A DNA stretch of 57,720 nt from SOIA01 sp964346585 (GTDB taxonomy: Bacteria > Acidobacteriota > Aminicenantia > Aminicenantales > Aminicenantaceae): NCBI GenBank assembly GCA_964346585.1, contig CAYFVQ010000062.1, positions 1-57,720 of the forward strand, in the 5' to 3' direction. The position numbers and the translations under genes were made by a program. Below are positions 49,965 through 57,720 of the stretch, in pieces. Positions within the stretch are counted from its first letter, which is position 1; the number at the start of each line of letters is the position of its first letter. Under the pieces are notes generated by a model. That model was not told the DNA's origin. It saw only the letters and a list, made by a program, of their open reading frames with translations, and ran no database searches.

Positions 49965-50561
49965 TTATTGCTGGCCCAGTTCAAACCGGGCAAACCTGCT
50001 TATCCGGATATTTTCGCCAAACTTGGCGATATATGACGCGACAAGCTGCTTCACCGAAACCTTGTCATCCTTGACGTAGGGCTGGTCCAACAAGCACACT
50101 TCTTCGTAAAATTTCCCCAGCTTTCCCTGGATAATCTTTTCAACGATCTCGGGAGGCTTCTTGGAATCCTTGAACTGTTCTTTAATGATCTCTTTTTCCT
50201 GTTCTAATATTTCGGGAGAAATTTCCTCTGATGAGACATACTTGGGATTGGTGGCGGCAATGTGCATAGCGATGTTCTTCACTAGTTCTTTAAACTCATC
50301 ATTGCGCGCGACGAAATCAGATTCACAATTCACTTCCAATAGGACTCCTATCTTTCCGTTCAGATGAATGTAAGAGCCGACGATTCCTTCGGCTGTTTCC
50401 CGGCTCATTTTACCTTGAGCTCGAGCGTATCCCTTTTTCCTGAGAATGACAATCGCTTTATCAATATCTCCCTTTGATTCTTTGAGTGCCTCTTTGCACT
50501 CCATCATCCCGATTCCTGTCCTTTGACGAAGCTCCTTTACGAGGTCAACTTTAATCTCCAT
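49965..50561 (-). CDS. tsf: Elongation factor Ts
   Basis: A 198-residue short-form EF-Ts (nucleotide exchange factor for EF-Tu). The N-terminal UBA-like domain is KELRQRTGIGMMECKEALKESKGDIDKAIVILRKKG, then the core with GKIGVLLEVNCESDFVARNDEF and a single core repeat; the C-terminal coiled-coil is absent, as in other short forms. ATG at 50561 follows AAGGAAGGAA with eight-base spacing. Located 14 bp after rpsB. Confidence 0.95.
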   Translation of the reverse strand: MEIKVDLVKELRQRTGIGMMECKEALKESKGDIDKAIVILRKKGYARAQGKMSRETAEGIVGSYIHLNGKIGVLLEVNCESDFVARNDEFKELVKNIAMHIAATNPKYVSSEEISPEILEQEKEIIKEQFKDSKKPPEIVEKIIQGKLGKFYEEVCLLDQPYVKDDKVSVKQLVASYIAKFGENIRISRFARFELGQQ

Positions 50562-50575
50562 CTTAAATTCCTTCC

Positions 50576-51412
50576 TTATGCTGGTTCTTCAGGCTCTGCA
50601 TGACCGCCCTCTTTGCCTTCTTCGAGAGTTGATTTTGAGGAGGATGGTACCTGCGGCTCTGTGGCAGTCGGCTCTCCTTCCGGTTCAACCGGTTCTTCTT
50701 TTTTAGCTTCCTGAAGCTCTTTTTCCATTCTATTTTGCTTCCCATCCATAATGGCCTGGGAAACTTTTGACGTAAACAACTCAATAGCTCTGACGGCGTC
50801 ATCATTCCCAGGAATAGGATGGTCAATGTCTCCCGGATCTCCATTCGTATCCACTACGGCAACGATAGGAATTTTCAGTTTTTGAGCTTCAAGAATAGCT
50901 ATTTCTTCCTTAGTTGAATCTATAACAAACAGTGCTCCCGGAAGCTCGTGCATATCTTTTATCCCACCCAGGTTTTTCGACAGCTTCCTGTAAACTTTCT
51001 CCAGTTTGGACTGTTCTTTTTTTGACAGAAGGTCCCACCGTCCATCCTCTTTCATTTCTTCCATTTCGATCAACTTGTCCACGCTGCCTCTGATCACGTT
51101 GAAGTTGGTCAACAAACCACCCAGCCATCGCTGGTTGACATAGCTGCATTCACATTTTACAGAATTTTCCTTGATTATATCCTGAGCTTGCTTTTTCGTT
51201 CCGACCAGAAGTACCTCTTTCCCGCTCTCGGACACGCTTCTGATGAACTGGAGCGCATCCTTAAAAATTTTTATCGTCTTCTGTAAATCGATGATATAGA
51301 TTCCATTCCTCTGGCCGAAGATGTATTCTTTCATTTTGGGATTCCACCTTTTCGTCTGGTGGCCAAAATGAACACCTGCTTCTAACAGTTCTTTCATTGT
51401 GACTGTGACCAA
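50576..51412 (-). CDS. rpsB: 30S ribosomal protein S2
   Basis: A 278-residue S2 protein. MKELLEAGVHFGHQTKRWNPKM opens the family, with MKEYIFGQRNGIYIIDLQKT and ALFVIDSTKEEIAILEAQKLKIPIVAVVDTN further on. The last ~45 residues are a low-complexity acidic tail rich in Glu, Pro and Ser, longer than usual. The start is TTG at 51412, supported by GGAGG with seven-base spacing; the ATG five codons later would leave the site too distant and lose conserved residues. It precedes tsf and follows rpsI. Confidence 0.96.
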   Translation of the reverse strand: MVTVTMKELLEAGVHFGHQTKRWNPKMKEYIFGQRNGIYIIDLQKTIKIFKDALQFIRSVSESGKEVLLVGTKKQAQDIIKENSVKCECSYVNQRWLGGLLTNFNVIRGSVDKLIEMEEMKEDGRWDLLSKKEQSKLEKVYRKLSKNLGGIKDMHELPGALFVIDSTKEEIAILEAQKLKIPIVAVVDTNGDPGDIDHPIPGNDDAVRAIELFTSKVSQAIMDGKQNRMEKELQEAKKEEPVEPEGEPTATEPQVPSSSKSTLEEGKEGGHAEPEEPA

Positions 51413-51427
51413 CAGAAATCCTCCGTT

Positions 51428-51832
51428 TTATCTCTTGTGGTATTGTGGAGCCTTCCTGGCGCCTAACAATCCGTATTTTTTGCGTTCTTTTATCCTGGCA
51501 TCTCTCGTGAGCAGACCTGCACTCTTCAGACTGGCCTTTAATTCTCTATTGAACTCGACTAAAGCCCGGGAAATCCCCAATCGAATCGCTTCTGTCTGAC
51601 CGCCGATTCCTCCTCCGTTCACTCGGATAAAAATGTCGAATTTACTATCTGTCTCGGTCAAACGAAGAGGCTGCTTAATGACATGTCTCTGACGCTCCAG
51701 ATTAAAATATTCTTCGAATGGGCGGGGTCTTTTGTTCACATACAGAGTGATTTCGCCCTTTCCTGGGCGCAAAAAGACCCTTGCTACCGATGTCTTTCTC
51801 TTTCCTGTTCCGTAATACTGGATTAAACTCAA
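51428..51832 (-). CDS. rpsI: 30S ribosomal protein S9
   Basis: A 134-residue S9 protein: YYGTGKRKTSVARVFLRPGKG near the start, VNGGGIGGQTEAIRLGISRAL in the middle, and the basic end DARIKERKKYGLLGARKAPQYHKR that contacts P-site tRNA. Start is TTG at 51832, with AGGAGG four to five bases upstream. It follows rplM by 8 bp, in the usual L13-S9 pair. Confidence 0.97.
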   Translation of the reverse strand: MSLIQYYGTGKRKTSVARVFLRPGKGEITLYVNKRPRPFEEYFNLERQRHVIKQPLRLTETDSKFDIFIRVNGGGIGGQTEAIRLGISRALVEFNRELKASLKSAGLLTRDARIKERKKYGLLGARKAPQYHKR

Positions 51833-51840
51833 CTTTCCTC

Positions 51841-52269
51841 CTAAAACCGGTGTTCTTGTGGTTTTTGAGCCTCATGAGGATGGTCAGGACCCTTGTAGAC
51901 TTTTAGCTTTTTATACACGGCCCGACCGAGTTTGCCTTTGGGGATCATTCCCCAGACAGCTTTTCGAACCACCTCTTCTGGCTTTGTTTCAAGGAGTTCT
52001 TTGAGAGTCTTGACCTTTATTCCTCCCGGATAGCCTGAATGAGAGTAATACTTTTTCTGCTCAATCTTTTTCCCGGTTACATTTATTTTTTCAGCGTTGA
52101 CAACGACCACAAAATCTCCGGAATCAATGAAGGGAGTAAACTCGGGTTTCCGCTTTCCGCGCAGTAATGTCGCGACCTCAGTGGCCAGCCTACCGAGAGT
52201 CTTCCCATCAGCATCAATCAGCCACCATTTCTTCTCGATTCCTTCTTTTTTTGGTGTAAACGTCTTCAT
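51841..52269 (-). CDS. rplM: 50S ribosomal protein L13
   Basis: A 142-residue L13: KWWLIDADGKTLGRLATEVATLLRGKRKPEFTPFIDSGDFVVVVNAEK, then HSGYPGGIKVKTLKELLETKPEEVVRKAVWGMIPKGKLGRAVYKKLKVYKGPDHPHEAQKP, all family blocks. It is the first gene of the rplM-rpsI-rpsB-tsf-pyrH-frr cluster, with a good promoter at 52318-52346. ATG at 52269 is preceded by CAGG ten bases upstream. Confidence 0.97.
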   Translation of the reverse strand: MKTFTPKKEGIEKKWWLIDADGKTLGRLATEVATLLRGKRKPEFTPFIDSGDFVVVVNAEKINVTGKKIEQKKYYSHSGYPGGIKVKTLKELLETKPEEVVRKAVWGMIPKGKLGRAVYKKLKVYKGPDHPHEAQKPQEHRF

Positions 52270-52317
52270 TATCTTTAACCTGAGATTTAGATTCTAGAAA
52301 AAAAAGAGCGATGCTCT

Positions 52318-52346
52318 AAAATACTAAATCTTAAGGGAGTTGTCAA
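52318..52346 (-). promoter_or_regulatory. Promoter of the rplM ribosomal protein cluster
   Basis: On the minus strand, perfect -35 TTGACA (52341-52346), 17 bp, -10 TATTTT (52318-52323). Just downstream, AGAGCATCGCTCT followed by eight T's (about 52297-52317) could form a hairpin, though transcription would start within it. The leader to rplM is about 40-45 nt. Confidence 0.6.
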
Positions 52347-52350
52347 CACA

Positions 52351-52531
52351 TGGGGACATTCCCCAAGGTACTACTCTACCAATAAATTACTTACATTTTA
52401 ACATAAAAAAACAAAATTAACGACAAATTCATCCATATTATTCTTTTATGGAGAAAACCGATATAGAGTGGTACTTTGGGGAATATCCCCAATTTCACTA
52501 TATAGGGTGGTACCTTGGGGAACGTCCCCTA
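52351..52531. repeat. REPIN-like triplet, family F
   Basis: Arms TGGGGACATTCCCCAAGGTA (52351-52370, to 52380), TATAGAGTGGTACTTTGGGG (52462-52481, to 52491) and TATAGGGTGGTACCTTGGGG (52501-52520, to 52531) form alternating inverted copies. The last arm's end overlaps the TAG stop of the rhomboid gene. The first lies 4 bp beyond the -35 of the rplM promoter. Confidence 0.7.
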
Positions 52532-53197
52532 TTCTTCTTGAACCCAGCGTTGGACTCTTCTTCTCTTGACATAGATCCTGATAAGGGCGACCCCGATCAA
52601 AAAACCTCCGATATGGGCAAACCAGGCGACTCCCCCACCGATTCCAATATTCATCACCTGCGCAACAAACCACAGTCCAAGGATAAAGAATGCCGGAACA
52701 GGAATAATCCAGAAGAAAACGATTGTCAGTACCCGTGCTCCTGGATAGAGGAGGAAATACGCACCCAGAACTCCAGCAATCGCCCCGCTCGCTCCGATCA
52801 TCGGAATCATGGAAGATGGATGGAAAATAATATGGACAAGACTCGCTCCTAGTCCTGACACAAGATAAAAAAGAATGTATCGAAACGGTCCCAGAAAATC
52901 TTCGATGTTGTTCCCGAATATCCAGAGATAGAGCATGTTGCCGAACAGATGAAAAAAACTCCCATGAAGGAAAAGAGAAGTCAAAAGAGTCAGAGGAGGT
53001 GATATCCGGGGTAAATGGGAGATTGTTGTGAAATGCGTGATCTCGTAGGGAATCGCCCCCATTCTATAAATGGAATACTGCAATCCCTGGGGAGAAAAAA
53101 TTTGGTAGAGAAAAATCAGAACGTTCAGAGTGATTAAAACAACAGTGACAATAGGAAAGCGTTGAGTGGGATTCTCGTCTTTAAGAGGGATAAACAT
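52529..53197 (-). CDS. Rhomboid family intramembrane serine protease
   Basis: A 222-residue membrane protein with six predicted helices. The first periplasmic loop and TM2 contain HGSFFHLFGNMLYLWIFG, the His/Asn region of rhomboids. The catalytic Ser is in MIGASGAIAGVLGAYF (about 130-145) and the catalytic His in AWFAHIGGFLIG (about 192-203). It cleaves transmembrane substrates; partners are unknown. No ribosome site is evident before ATG 53197. It runs convergent-free with the TPR lipoprotein gene upstream. The stop codon is the first triplet of a repeat arm. Confidence 0.88.
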   Translation of the reverse strand: MFIPLKDENPTQRFPIVTVVLITLNVLIFLYQIFSPQGLQYSIYRMGAIPYEITHFTTISHLPRISPPLTLLTSLFLHGSFFHLFGNMLYLWIFGNNIEDFLGPFRYILFYLVSGLGASLVHIIFHPSSMIPMIGASGAIAGVLGAYFLLYPGARVLTIVFFWIIPVPAFFILGLWFVAQVMNIGIGGGVAWFAHIGGFLIGVALIRIYVKRRRVQRWVQEE

Positions 53198-53277
53198 TTT
53201 TTGCAGGGATAGTCATGAATCAATAAAAAGAAGAAGAAAGAGAGATTAAACTGGAAAACCGAATATGTCTTCCGTCT

Positions 53278-54291
53278 CTATCTGATTCCTCTTAATTCTT
53301 GTTCGAGCCTTCTTCTCTCTGCCCGCTTTTTCTGGGCTTCCAGGAACTTCTCTTGGTATTGATCGGCTTCTGCTTTGAAACGCGAGGCTCTTTCCGGCCA
53401 AAGTCTTGCCTTGACACTCATGAGGAGAACACTCATGTACGCATAGGGCTCAGGGTAGGAGGGATCAATCTCGATCGCTTTCTGCAAGGCCTCTTCACTT
53501 TCACCGGCTGCTTTCTTCTGCTCATCCTGGGATATCATATTCTGCAAGCGGTGCGCCTTGGCCCAACGGTTGACTCCAATAGAATACCAGACTTCTGCAT
53601 CTTCTGAATCGTATTTGATACGGATTTGATGGAATTCGTGGGCCTTATCAATCTCCGGCAAGGGCTGCAGATTGTCGTAAAACTGAGCAATATAGGCATA
53701 TCCCCGAGGGTCCTCAGGGTCAACCTCGATTCTTCTCAGGTACATCTCTTCTGCTTTTTGGAAAGGCGTCTTGCCTCCATCACCCGTTTCCTCCTCAGTT
53801 GTTCCCGCGTATCTTGTATAGAATTGAGCGACAACATAGTAGTTTTCCATCTTGGTCGGCTCCATCTCGAGGATTTTCAGGTACATTTTCTCTGCTTCCT
53901 CAAAGTCCCTCAATCTGTCATACATATCGCCCAATGAATAAATAATTTCTTTGTTATTTGGATCGATTTCATACGCTTTATGGAGGTTTTCCAAGGCCCT
54001 GTCTTTTTTCTCCAGGTTATCCGGAGTATCCTTTCCTGGAGTGTACAGATTTTTATAACATTCGCCGAGAAACCGAAAAGCTTCCACCAGATTCGGATTA
54101 TAGATCAGTGCTCTTTCGTATTCTTGGATGGCATCACGGTATTTATTATCAGAAAAAAGCGCATTGGCCCTGTTGAAATAATAATTCGCTCTTAGATTAC
54201 TGACCTTGAGCTTCCCACAACTTGTGAAGGCGACCATCACGGCCAGAACTAAAAGAAGCGCCAGAAAAGTGTTTGAGCTCTTTCGAAACAT
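53278..54291 (-). CDS. TPR-repeat lipoprotein
   Basis: About 337 residues. MFRKSSNTFLALLLVLAVMVAFTSC is a lipoprotein signal with lipobox FTSC. Several tetratricopeptide motifs follow: YYFNRANALFSDNKYRDAIQEYERALIYNPNLVEAFRFLGECY, ENLHKAYEIDPNNKEIIYSLGDMY, EAEKMYLKILEMEPTKMENYYVVAQFY and ALQKAIEIDPSYPEPYAYMS. The start is the ATG at 54291, with AAGGAGG five to six bases upstream; a TTG at 54348 would add 19 residues. It probably scaffolds an envelope complex. The promoter is at 54337-54365. Confidence 0.85.
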   Translation of the reverse strand: MFRKSSNTFLALLLVLAVMVAFTSCGKLKVSNLRANYYFNRANALFSDNKYRDAIQEYERALIYNPNLVEAFRFLGECYKNLYTPGKDTPDNLEKKDRALENLHKAYEIDPNNKEIIYSLGDMYDRLRDFEEAEKMYLKILEMEPTKMENYYVVAQFYTRYAGTTEEETGDGGKTPFQKAEEMYLRRIEVDPEDPRGYAYIAQFYDNLQPLPEIDKAHEFHQIRIKYDSEDAEVWYSIGVNRWAKAHRLQNMISQDEQKKAAGESEEALQKAIEIDPSYPEPYAYMSVLLMSVKARLWPERASRFKAEADQYQEKFLEAQKKRAERRRLEQELRGIR

Positions 54292-54336
54292 CGTGACCTC
54301 CTTTTTACTCGAGGGCGATCTTCTCCCGAGATTAAA

Positions 54337-54365
54337 TATATAATCCAATATACGTTTAAAGTCAA
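54337..54365 (-). promoter_or_regulatory. Promoter of the TPR lipoprotein gene
   Basis: On the minus strand, -35 TTGACT (54360-54365), 17 bp, -10 TATATA (54337-54342), about 45 bp before the ATG. Confidence 0.6.
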
Positions 54366-54460
54366 GAAGAACAAAATTCTATGGGGAAATCAGGGGCGAT
54401 AACTCATGAGGAAAATGCGTCAATTCGAGAAAACTCCAACTTCCATCAAGCTGGGAACTT

Positions 54461-55774
54461 TCAGTTCATTCTTAAAACTATTCGGATAGGCGTCCCCCAA
54501 AAATCAAACTTATCTCGCAAAAGCTGTTTGAAAAACTTTTCATAGGAAGGAGCCAGATGAACTCGTGAATGCGTAAAGAGGATAAAAGTTGGGGGCAGAA
54601 TCCTTTTCTGAGTCATGTATTTTATCTTTATCCTTCTTTTCTTTCTTGAAAGAGGAGGGCAGTTCTCGTTAATCCAGGCAAGAAAATTATTTAGCTGGGA
54701 TGTTCCCACTCTTTTTTTTCCATTGGCATATACCTGCTCTGCCAAATCAAGAATTTTAATCACTCTTTTTCCAGACAGGGCGGAAACCGAAAAAAGAGGC
54801 GCGTAATTGACAAAATCCAATTTTGTGTAGCACTTCCTCTTATAATCCTCTGAGGTGCGAGTGTTTTTCTCAATCAAATCCCACTTATTCAGGACAATGA
54901 TCATGGGCTTGCCTGAGTCACGAGACAGATGAGCGATGGCCGAATCCTGTCTGGTGGGGAATTCCTGAGCATCCATGATCATGCAGATGACATCCGCCCG
55001 GCTGATATCTTTTTTTGCCTTAATGATACTGGCTTTTTCTCTTTTATCCTGGGTTCGGCTCAATTTTCGGATCCCCGCTGTATCAACCAAGCTGAACGCT
55101 TTTTTATCCCTGTATATCAGAGTATCGGTGCTATCCCTTGTTGTCCCCGGAATTTCACTGACGATCAACCTCTCTTCTCCGCAGAGACGGTTCACAATAG
55201 ATGACTTTCCCACATTGATGCGTCCAACCAGAGCTATCTTCAGAGGTTGACTCTCTTCCTTATCAAGGCCAGGAGAGGGGATGAATTCCAGGAGAGTCTG
55301 CTCGAGTATTTCTAAATTTCTTTTGTGTTCGGCAGAGATAGTGAATATTTCTTCCTCCCCTAATCTGTAAAAGTCGCCAATCTTTGCCTCCTCAGATGGA
55401 GAGTCAATTTTATTGACGACGACAAAAATCGGTTTGTTTAACTTTTTCAAGGACAGATAGAGTTCCTGTTCGGCTGGCAGTAAATCCCTTTTTCCATCCA
55501 ACACAAAAATAAGTAAGCGCGCTTTCTCTGCCGCTTCTTGGGCTTTTTTTCTGATTTGAGAAGAGAGAGGGTCTTCCTGGGTATCAAAAAAGCCGCCTGT
55601 GTCAATCAGAACACATTTCTTCCCATTCAAGCTGCAGACCGCAGAAACTTGATCCCGGGTCATTCCTGGGAGTGAATGAACCAGCGATTTTTTCTCTTTG
55701 AGAAGGCGATTGAAGAGCGTGGACTTTCCCACATTCGGAAAGCCAACAATAGCAATTTTCGTTAATTTCTTCAT
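54461..55774 (-). CDS. der: GTPase Der (ribosome assembly)
   Basis: A 437-residue protein with the characteristic tandem GTPase domains: first G1 IVGFPNVGKSTLFNRL and G4 VNKID, second G1 LVGRINVGKSSIVNRL and DTAGIRKL with G4 LNKWDL. A C-terminal KH-like domain (about 350-437) with KRRIKIKYMTQKRILPPTFILFTH follows. It acts in 50S subunit assembly. ATG at 55774; AAAGGG lies about 14 bases upstream, too far for a good site. It follows the GerMN gene by 42 bp and is likely in the amidase-GerMN-der operon. Confidence 0.95.
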   Translation of the reverse strand: MKKLTKIAIVGFPNVGKSTLFNRLLKEKKSLVHSLPGMTRDQVSAVCSLNGKKCVLIDTGGFFDTQEDPLSSQIRKKAQEAAEKARLLIFVLDGKRDLLPAEQELYLSLKKLNKPIFVVVNKIDSPSEEAKIGDFYRLGEEEIFTISAEHKRNLEILEQTLLEFIPSPGLDKEESQPLKIALVGRINVGKSSIVNRLCGEERLIVSEIPGTTRDSTDTLIYRDKKAFSLVDTAGIRKLSRTQDKREKASIIKAKKDISRADVICMIMDAQEFPTRQDSAIAHLSRDSGKPMIIVLNKWDLIEKNTRTSEDYKRKCYTKLDFVNYAPLFSVSALSGKRVIKILDLAEQVYANGKKRVGTSQLNNFLAWINENCPPLSRKKRRIKIKYMTQKRILPPTFILFTHSRVHLAPSYEKFFKQLLRDKFDFWGTPIRIVLRMN

Positions 55775-55816
55775 AAGGAAAAGCGCCCTTTAGCTCAGGA
55801 TTCGATTCTGGAGAAA

Positions 55817-56395
55817 CTATCGGGCGATTAAATCATATAGAGGGAGAAAGGGTCGACTCAGGTTGATATGCCCTCCCAGGGTTTCTCTTTCCCGTCCATC
55901 GATTAAAATAAAGACTTTTTCAATGGAATCAAAATTATAGGCGAGAGAGTTCACAACTGAGAAAATCGTTGATATTTCAGCCGACGAACCGGAGAGATGT
56001 TTCTCTACGATTTCTTTTGAAAAATCCACGTAGGCCACTCCCTCATCCGTCACATACAGCTCTCTCAGTCTGGCTTCAGGAGGGAAAGGCGAAATGTATC
56101 CTTTTTGAGAGCCTCTGATGAGTTCTACGACAGTCCGTTTGGCCTGGCGGACTACGGATGAATCATCAGGGATTTCACGTTCTTCCGGATGGAGAAGAGT
56201 ATCCTCTTCTGAGAGAAAAAAAAGGACGACTGTTCGCGTTTGACCGGGCTGAGCAGGTAAGGGCTCAACCTCCGGAGGGGATGTCGGTGTGGCGGGAATG
56301 ATCTTATCTTTTATACCGCTGGTAAAAAAGATGACGACCAGAACGGCCAGAACCACGAAAAGAAATCCAAGAATCGCAACCTTCTTACTATTCAT
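55817..56395 (-). CDS. GerMN domain protein, membrane-anchored
   Basis: A 192-residue protein. A single N-terminal membrane helix (VAILGFLFVVLAVLVVIFFTSG, about 6-27), a Pro-rich linker, and then a GerMN domain: TVVLFFLSEEDTLLHPEEREI, VVELIRGSQKGYISPFPPEARLRELYVTDEGVAYVDFSKEI, and IFSVVNSLAYNFDSIEKVFILIDGRE. GerMN occurs in spore germination and in non-sporulating bacteria near cell-wall amidases, as here. The gene starts 9 bp after the amidase stop, and this order suggests a shared cell-wall role. Confidence 0.85.
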   Translation of the reverse strand: MNSKKVAILGFLFVVLAVLVVIFFTSGIKDKIIPATPTSPPEVEPLPAQPGQTRTVVLFFLSEEDTLLHPEEREIPDDSSVVRQAKRTVVELIRGSQKGYISPFPPEARLRELYVTDEGVAYVDFSKEIVEKHLSGSSAEISTIFSVVNSLAYNFDSIEKVFILIDGRERETLGGHINLSRPFLPLYDLIAR

Positions 56396-56404
56396 GACTT
56401 TGTT

Positions 56405-57568
56405 CTAACGTCGAGCATAGCGATCGATATAACTCTCGACACCTCTATAGATTGCCTCGACCACATTATTCTGAAACCATTCTGTCTGCAGTTTTCTCTC
56501 TTCGTCAGGATTGGAGATAAAGGCCACTTCCACGAGAACAGCCGGACAGGCGACACCGGTCAAAACTTTAAAAGGAATTTGCTTGATTCCTCTATTCCTG
56601 GTTCCCAGGAGATGATTGAGCTCTTCCTGGATGGTCTCCGCCAAGAGGCTGCTTTCTTTTAGATAAGCGGATTGGGCCATATCCCATAGAATCATGGTTA
56701 TCTCGTCTTCGTTGTCTCCCCCTAAGCCCCTTTCTACTTCAGCGGGATTGTTTTCCAGGTAAGCCAGTCTCCTGGCTTCATCATCCGAGGCCTCTGTTCC
56801 GAGGAAAAAGGTTTCTGACCCACGCGCATCTTTCCGGAATGAGCTGTTGACGTGAATACTGATGAACAAATCGGCCTTGTGGTAATTGGCAGTAGCCGCC
56901 CTATTCTCAAGCGAAACGCTCTCATCCCTTTCTCTCGTCAGTTCAACATTGACGCGCCGATTCCGTTCGATGACATCCCTCAATTTTAGGGCGAGAGCCA
57001 AGGTGATATCTTTCTCGAGTGTTCCGTATTTCCCCTGGGCTCCGGGCTCCATCCTCCCCCCATGACCGGGATCAATAACAATAGTCTGTATCTCCTCAGC
57101 AGTGGTCTGTTCTCCCTCTCTGGAAAGGGCTGAGTCCAGTAGAGACCGAATCTCTCTATCTCCTCTGCTCTCCTCAACTCCCTCTCTGAAATCAATAACG
57201 AGTTGTGTCGGGTCATTGATGACAAAATAATCATGGCTAAAATCTCTGATTTTGGTTTTGATAGTCAGGATGTAATAATCTCTTCCCTTTGTCCAACCAA
57301 AAGACTTGATGATAAGGCTGTCAAAAGGCTCTCTCTGAATCCGAAAAGGAATATCGATGGCGATTTTCACCAGCAGGAAGGAAGAACCTTTCTCGATTTC
57401 GAAGGATAAGGGGAAAGAAGGTGCGATGATAACACGACTGAATTCTTCATAATCCCTGACAGATAATTTAAGGAAAGGCTGGATTTGAGATACGGAACCC
57501 ACTGAAAGAAGAAGGAAGAGAAGGACACCCCCTATGATTTGAGCGCTTCTTTTTTTTAGACTAACCAC
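56405..57568 (-). CDS. N-acetylmuramoyl-L-alanine amidase (Amidase_3) with AMIN-type domain
   Basis: About 387 residues. A signal peptide (SAQIIGGVLLFLLLSVGSVSQ) is followed by an AMIN-like beta domain (about 40-150), then the zinc amidase: TIVIDPGHGGRMEPGAQG (first His), YGTLEKDITLALALKL (Glu), LFISIHVNSS (second His) and VLVEVAFISNPDEE (catalytic Glu). It cleaves septal peptidoglycan. I start it at GTG 57568, with GGGAAG close upstream; an ATG at 57640 lies in the tmRNA gene and would place its 3' sequence in the reading frame. Confidence 0.88.
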   Translation of the reverse strand: MVSLKKRSAQIIGGVLLFLLLSVGSVSQIQPFLKLSVRDYEEFSRVIIAPSFPLSFEIEKGSSFLLVKIAIDIPFRIQREPFDSLIIKSFGWTKGRDYYILTIKTKIRDFSHDYFVINDPTQLVIDFREGVEESRGDREIRSLLDSALSREGEQTTAEEIQTIVIDPGHGGRMEPGAQGKYGTLEKDITLALALKLRDVIERNRRVNVELTRERDESVSLENRAATANYHKADLFISIHVNSSFRKDARGSETFFLGTEASDDEARRLAYLENNPAEVERGLGGDNEDEITMILWDMAQSAYLKESSLLAETIQEELNHLLGTRNRGIKQIPFKVLTGVACPAVLVEVAFISNPDEERKLQTEWFQNNVVEAIYRGVESYIDRYARR

Positions 57569-57603
57569 TTTCTTCCCACTTCTGTCTGCATAAATTTCCG
57601 AAG

Positions 57604-57720
57604 TGGAGGCGGCGGGAATCGAACCCGCGTCCGAAGACATTCAGCAGACAGCTTCTACATGCATATCCTCTTCTGCATCTCGTTCTGAAGTGTTCGAAGA
57701 GGAGGAACACATCCGAACCA
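57604..57720 (-). ncRNA. ssrA: tmRNA (3' part; gene runs off the window)
   Basis: On the minus strand the end of the gene has the tRNA-like T arm GCGGGTTCGATTCCCGC and acceptor strand CGCCTCC plus discriminator A (57604). Upstream, ATGTAGAAGCTGTCTGCTG and CGAACACTTCAGAACGAG fit the tmRNA helical core. CCA is not encoded, as bases 57601-57603 read CTT on that strand. The tag-peptide reading frame and 5' half lie outside the window. Confidence 0.85.

Noticed and set aside
52297..52317. Attenuator in the rplM leader
   Set aside because: The hairpin AGAGCATCGCTCT lies where transcription would begin, so most of it would not be transcribed from the promoter seen.
57569..57640. Upstream extension of the amidase to an ATG at 57640
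   Set aside because: Those codons lie in the 3' end of the tmRNA gene and add an unlikely tail before the signal peptide.

Overview
The window looks like chromosomal DNA of an uncultured Gram-negative bacterium, most likely Acidobacteriota/Aminicenantes-like. The clues are a VWFA-related protein of the acidobacterial type (4992-6194), a TonB-dependent receptor with an N-terminal carboxypeptidase-regulatory domain (24648-27713), LolA, TolC/RND efflux parts and lipid-A/LPS-type glycosyltransferases. This lineage call is inference; no rRNA is present. Gene order is conventional, with about 45 protein genes, one tRNA-Leu(CAG) and the 3' end of a tmRNA. No prophage, plasmid or CRISPR array was seen.

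Layout. 1-7.9 kb: a gene tail, a subtilisin-like protease, a GH116 glucosidase, a VWFA-related secreted protein and a dihydrolipoamide-dehydrogenase-like enzyme. 8-20 kb (all minus): NYN-domain protein, an internally deleted PurM, an enolase-superfamily racemase, two glycosyltransferases, a dehydrogenase/aminotransferase pair, TolC, TsaD and MtnA. 20-24.4 kb: lepA with a REP-associated tyrosine transposase (RAYT) gene immediately upstream, then tatA, a 54-codon small ORF and a ROK sugar kinase. 24.6-31 kb: TonB receptor, B12-binding radical SAM protein, tRNA-Leu, and a bacterial eRF1-like protein. 31-37.8 kb: a tetR-tolC-adaptor-RND efflux operon with a well-placed promoter and candidate operators, diverging from a carboxymuconolactone-decarboxylase-family gene. 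37.9-45.4 kb: Xer recombinase, MBL hydrolase, DASS transporter, a degenerate-MPN-like small protein, AMMECR1, TPR protein, DUF374 acyltransferase and a sodium:solute symporter. 45.7-48.5 kb: lolA, then a tightly overlapping sigma/anti-sigma/membrane-protein operon. 48.6-52.3 kb: the classic rplM-rpsI-rpsB-tsf-pyrH-frr cluster. 52.5 kb to the end: rhomboid protease, TPR lipoprotein, Der GTPase, GerMN protein, AMIN/amidase and tmRNA.

The most striking feature is a dense population of REP/REPIN-like inverted repeats, about seventeen loci of several sequence families, most with arms beginning GGGGNC. One family flanks the RAYT gene on both sides, making a compact unit of about 1.1 kb that looks like the mobilising enzyme with its own substrate ends. 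Several arms touch or overlap the stop codons of neighbouring genes (RAYT, SSS symporter, lipoamide dehydrogenase, CMD protein, rhomboid), so that in two cases the last eight codons are encoded by the repeat. Other arms supply promoter -35 boxes (lolA, RAYT), a possible ribosome binding site (lepA) or terminator-like hairpins.

Many genes have near-consensus sigma-70 promoters with 17-bp spacers. Several genes (MBL hydrolase, lolA, the 129-residue protein) have a -10 box only 8-9 bp before the start codon and no Shine-Dalgarno sequence, which suggests leaderless mRNAs.
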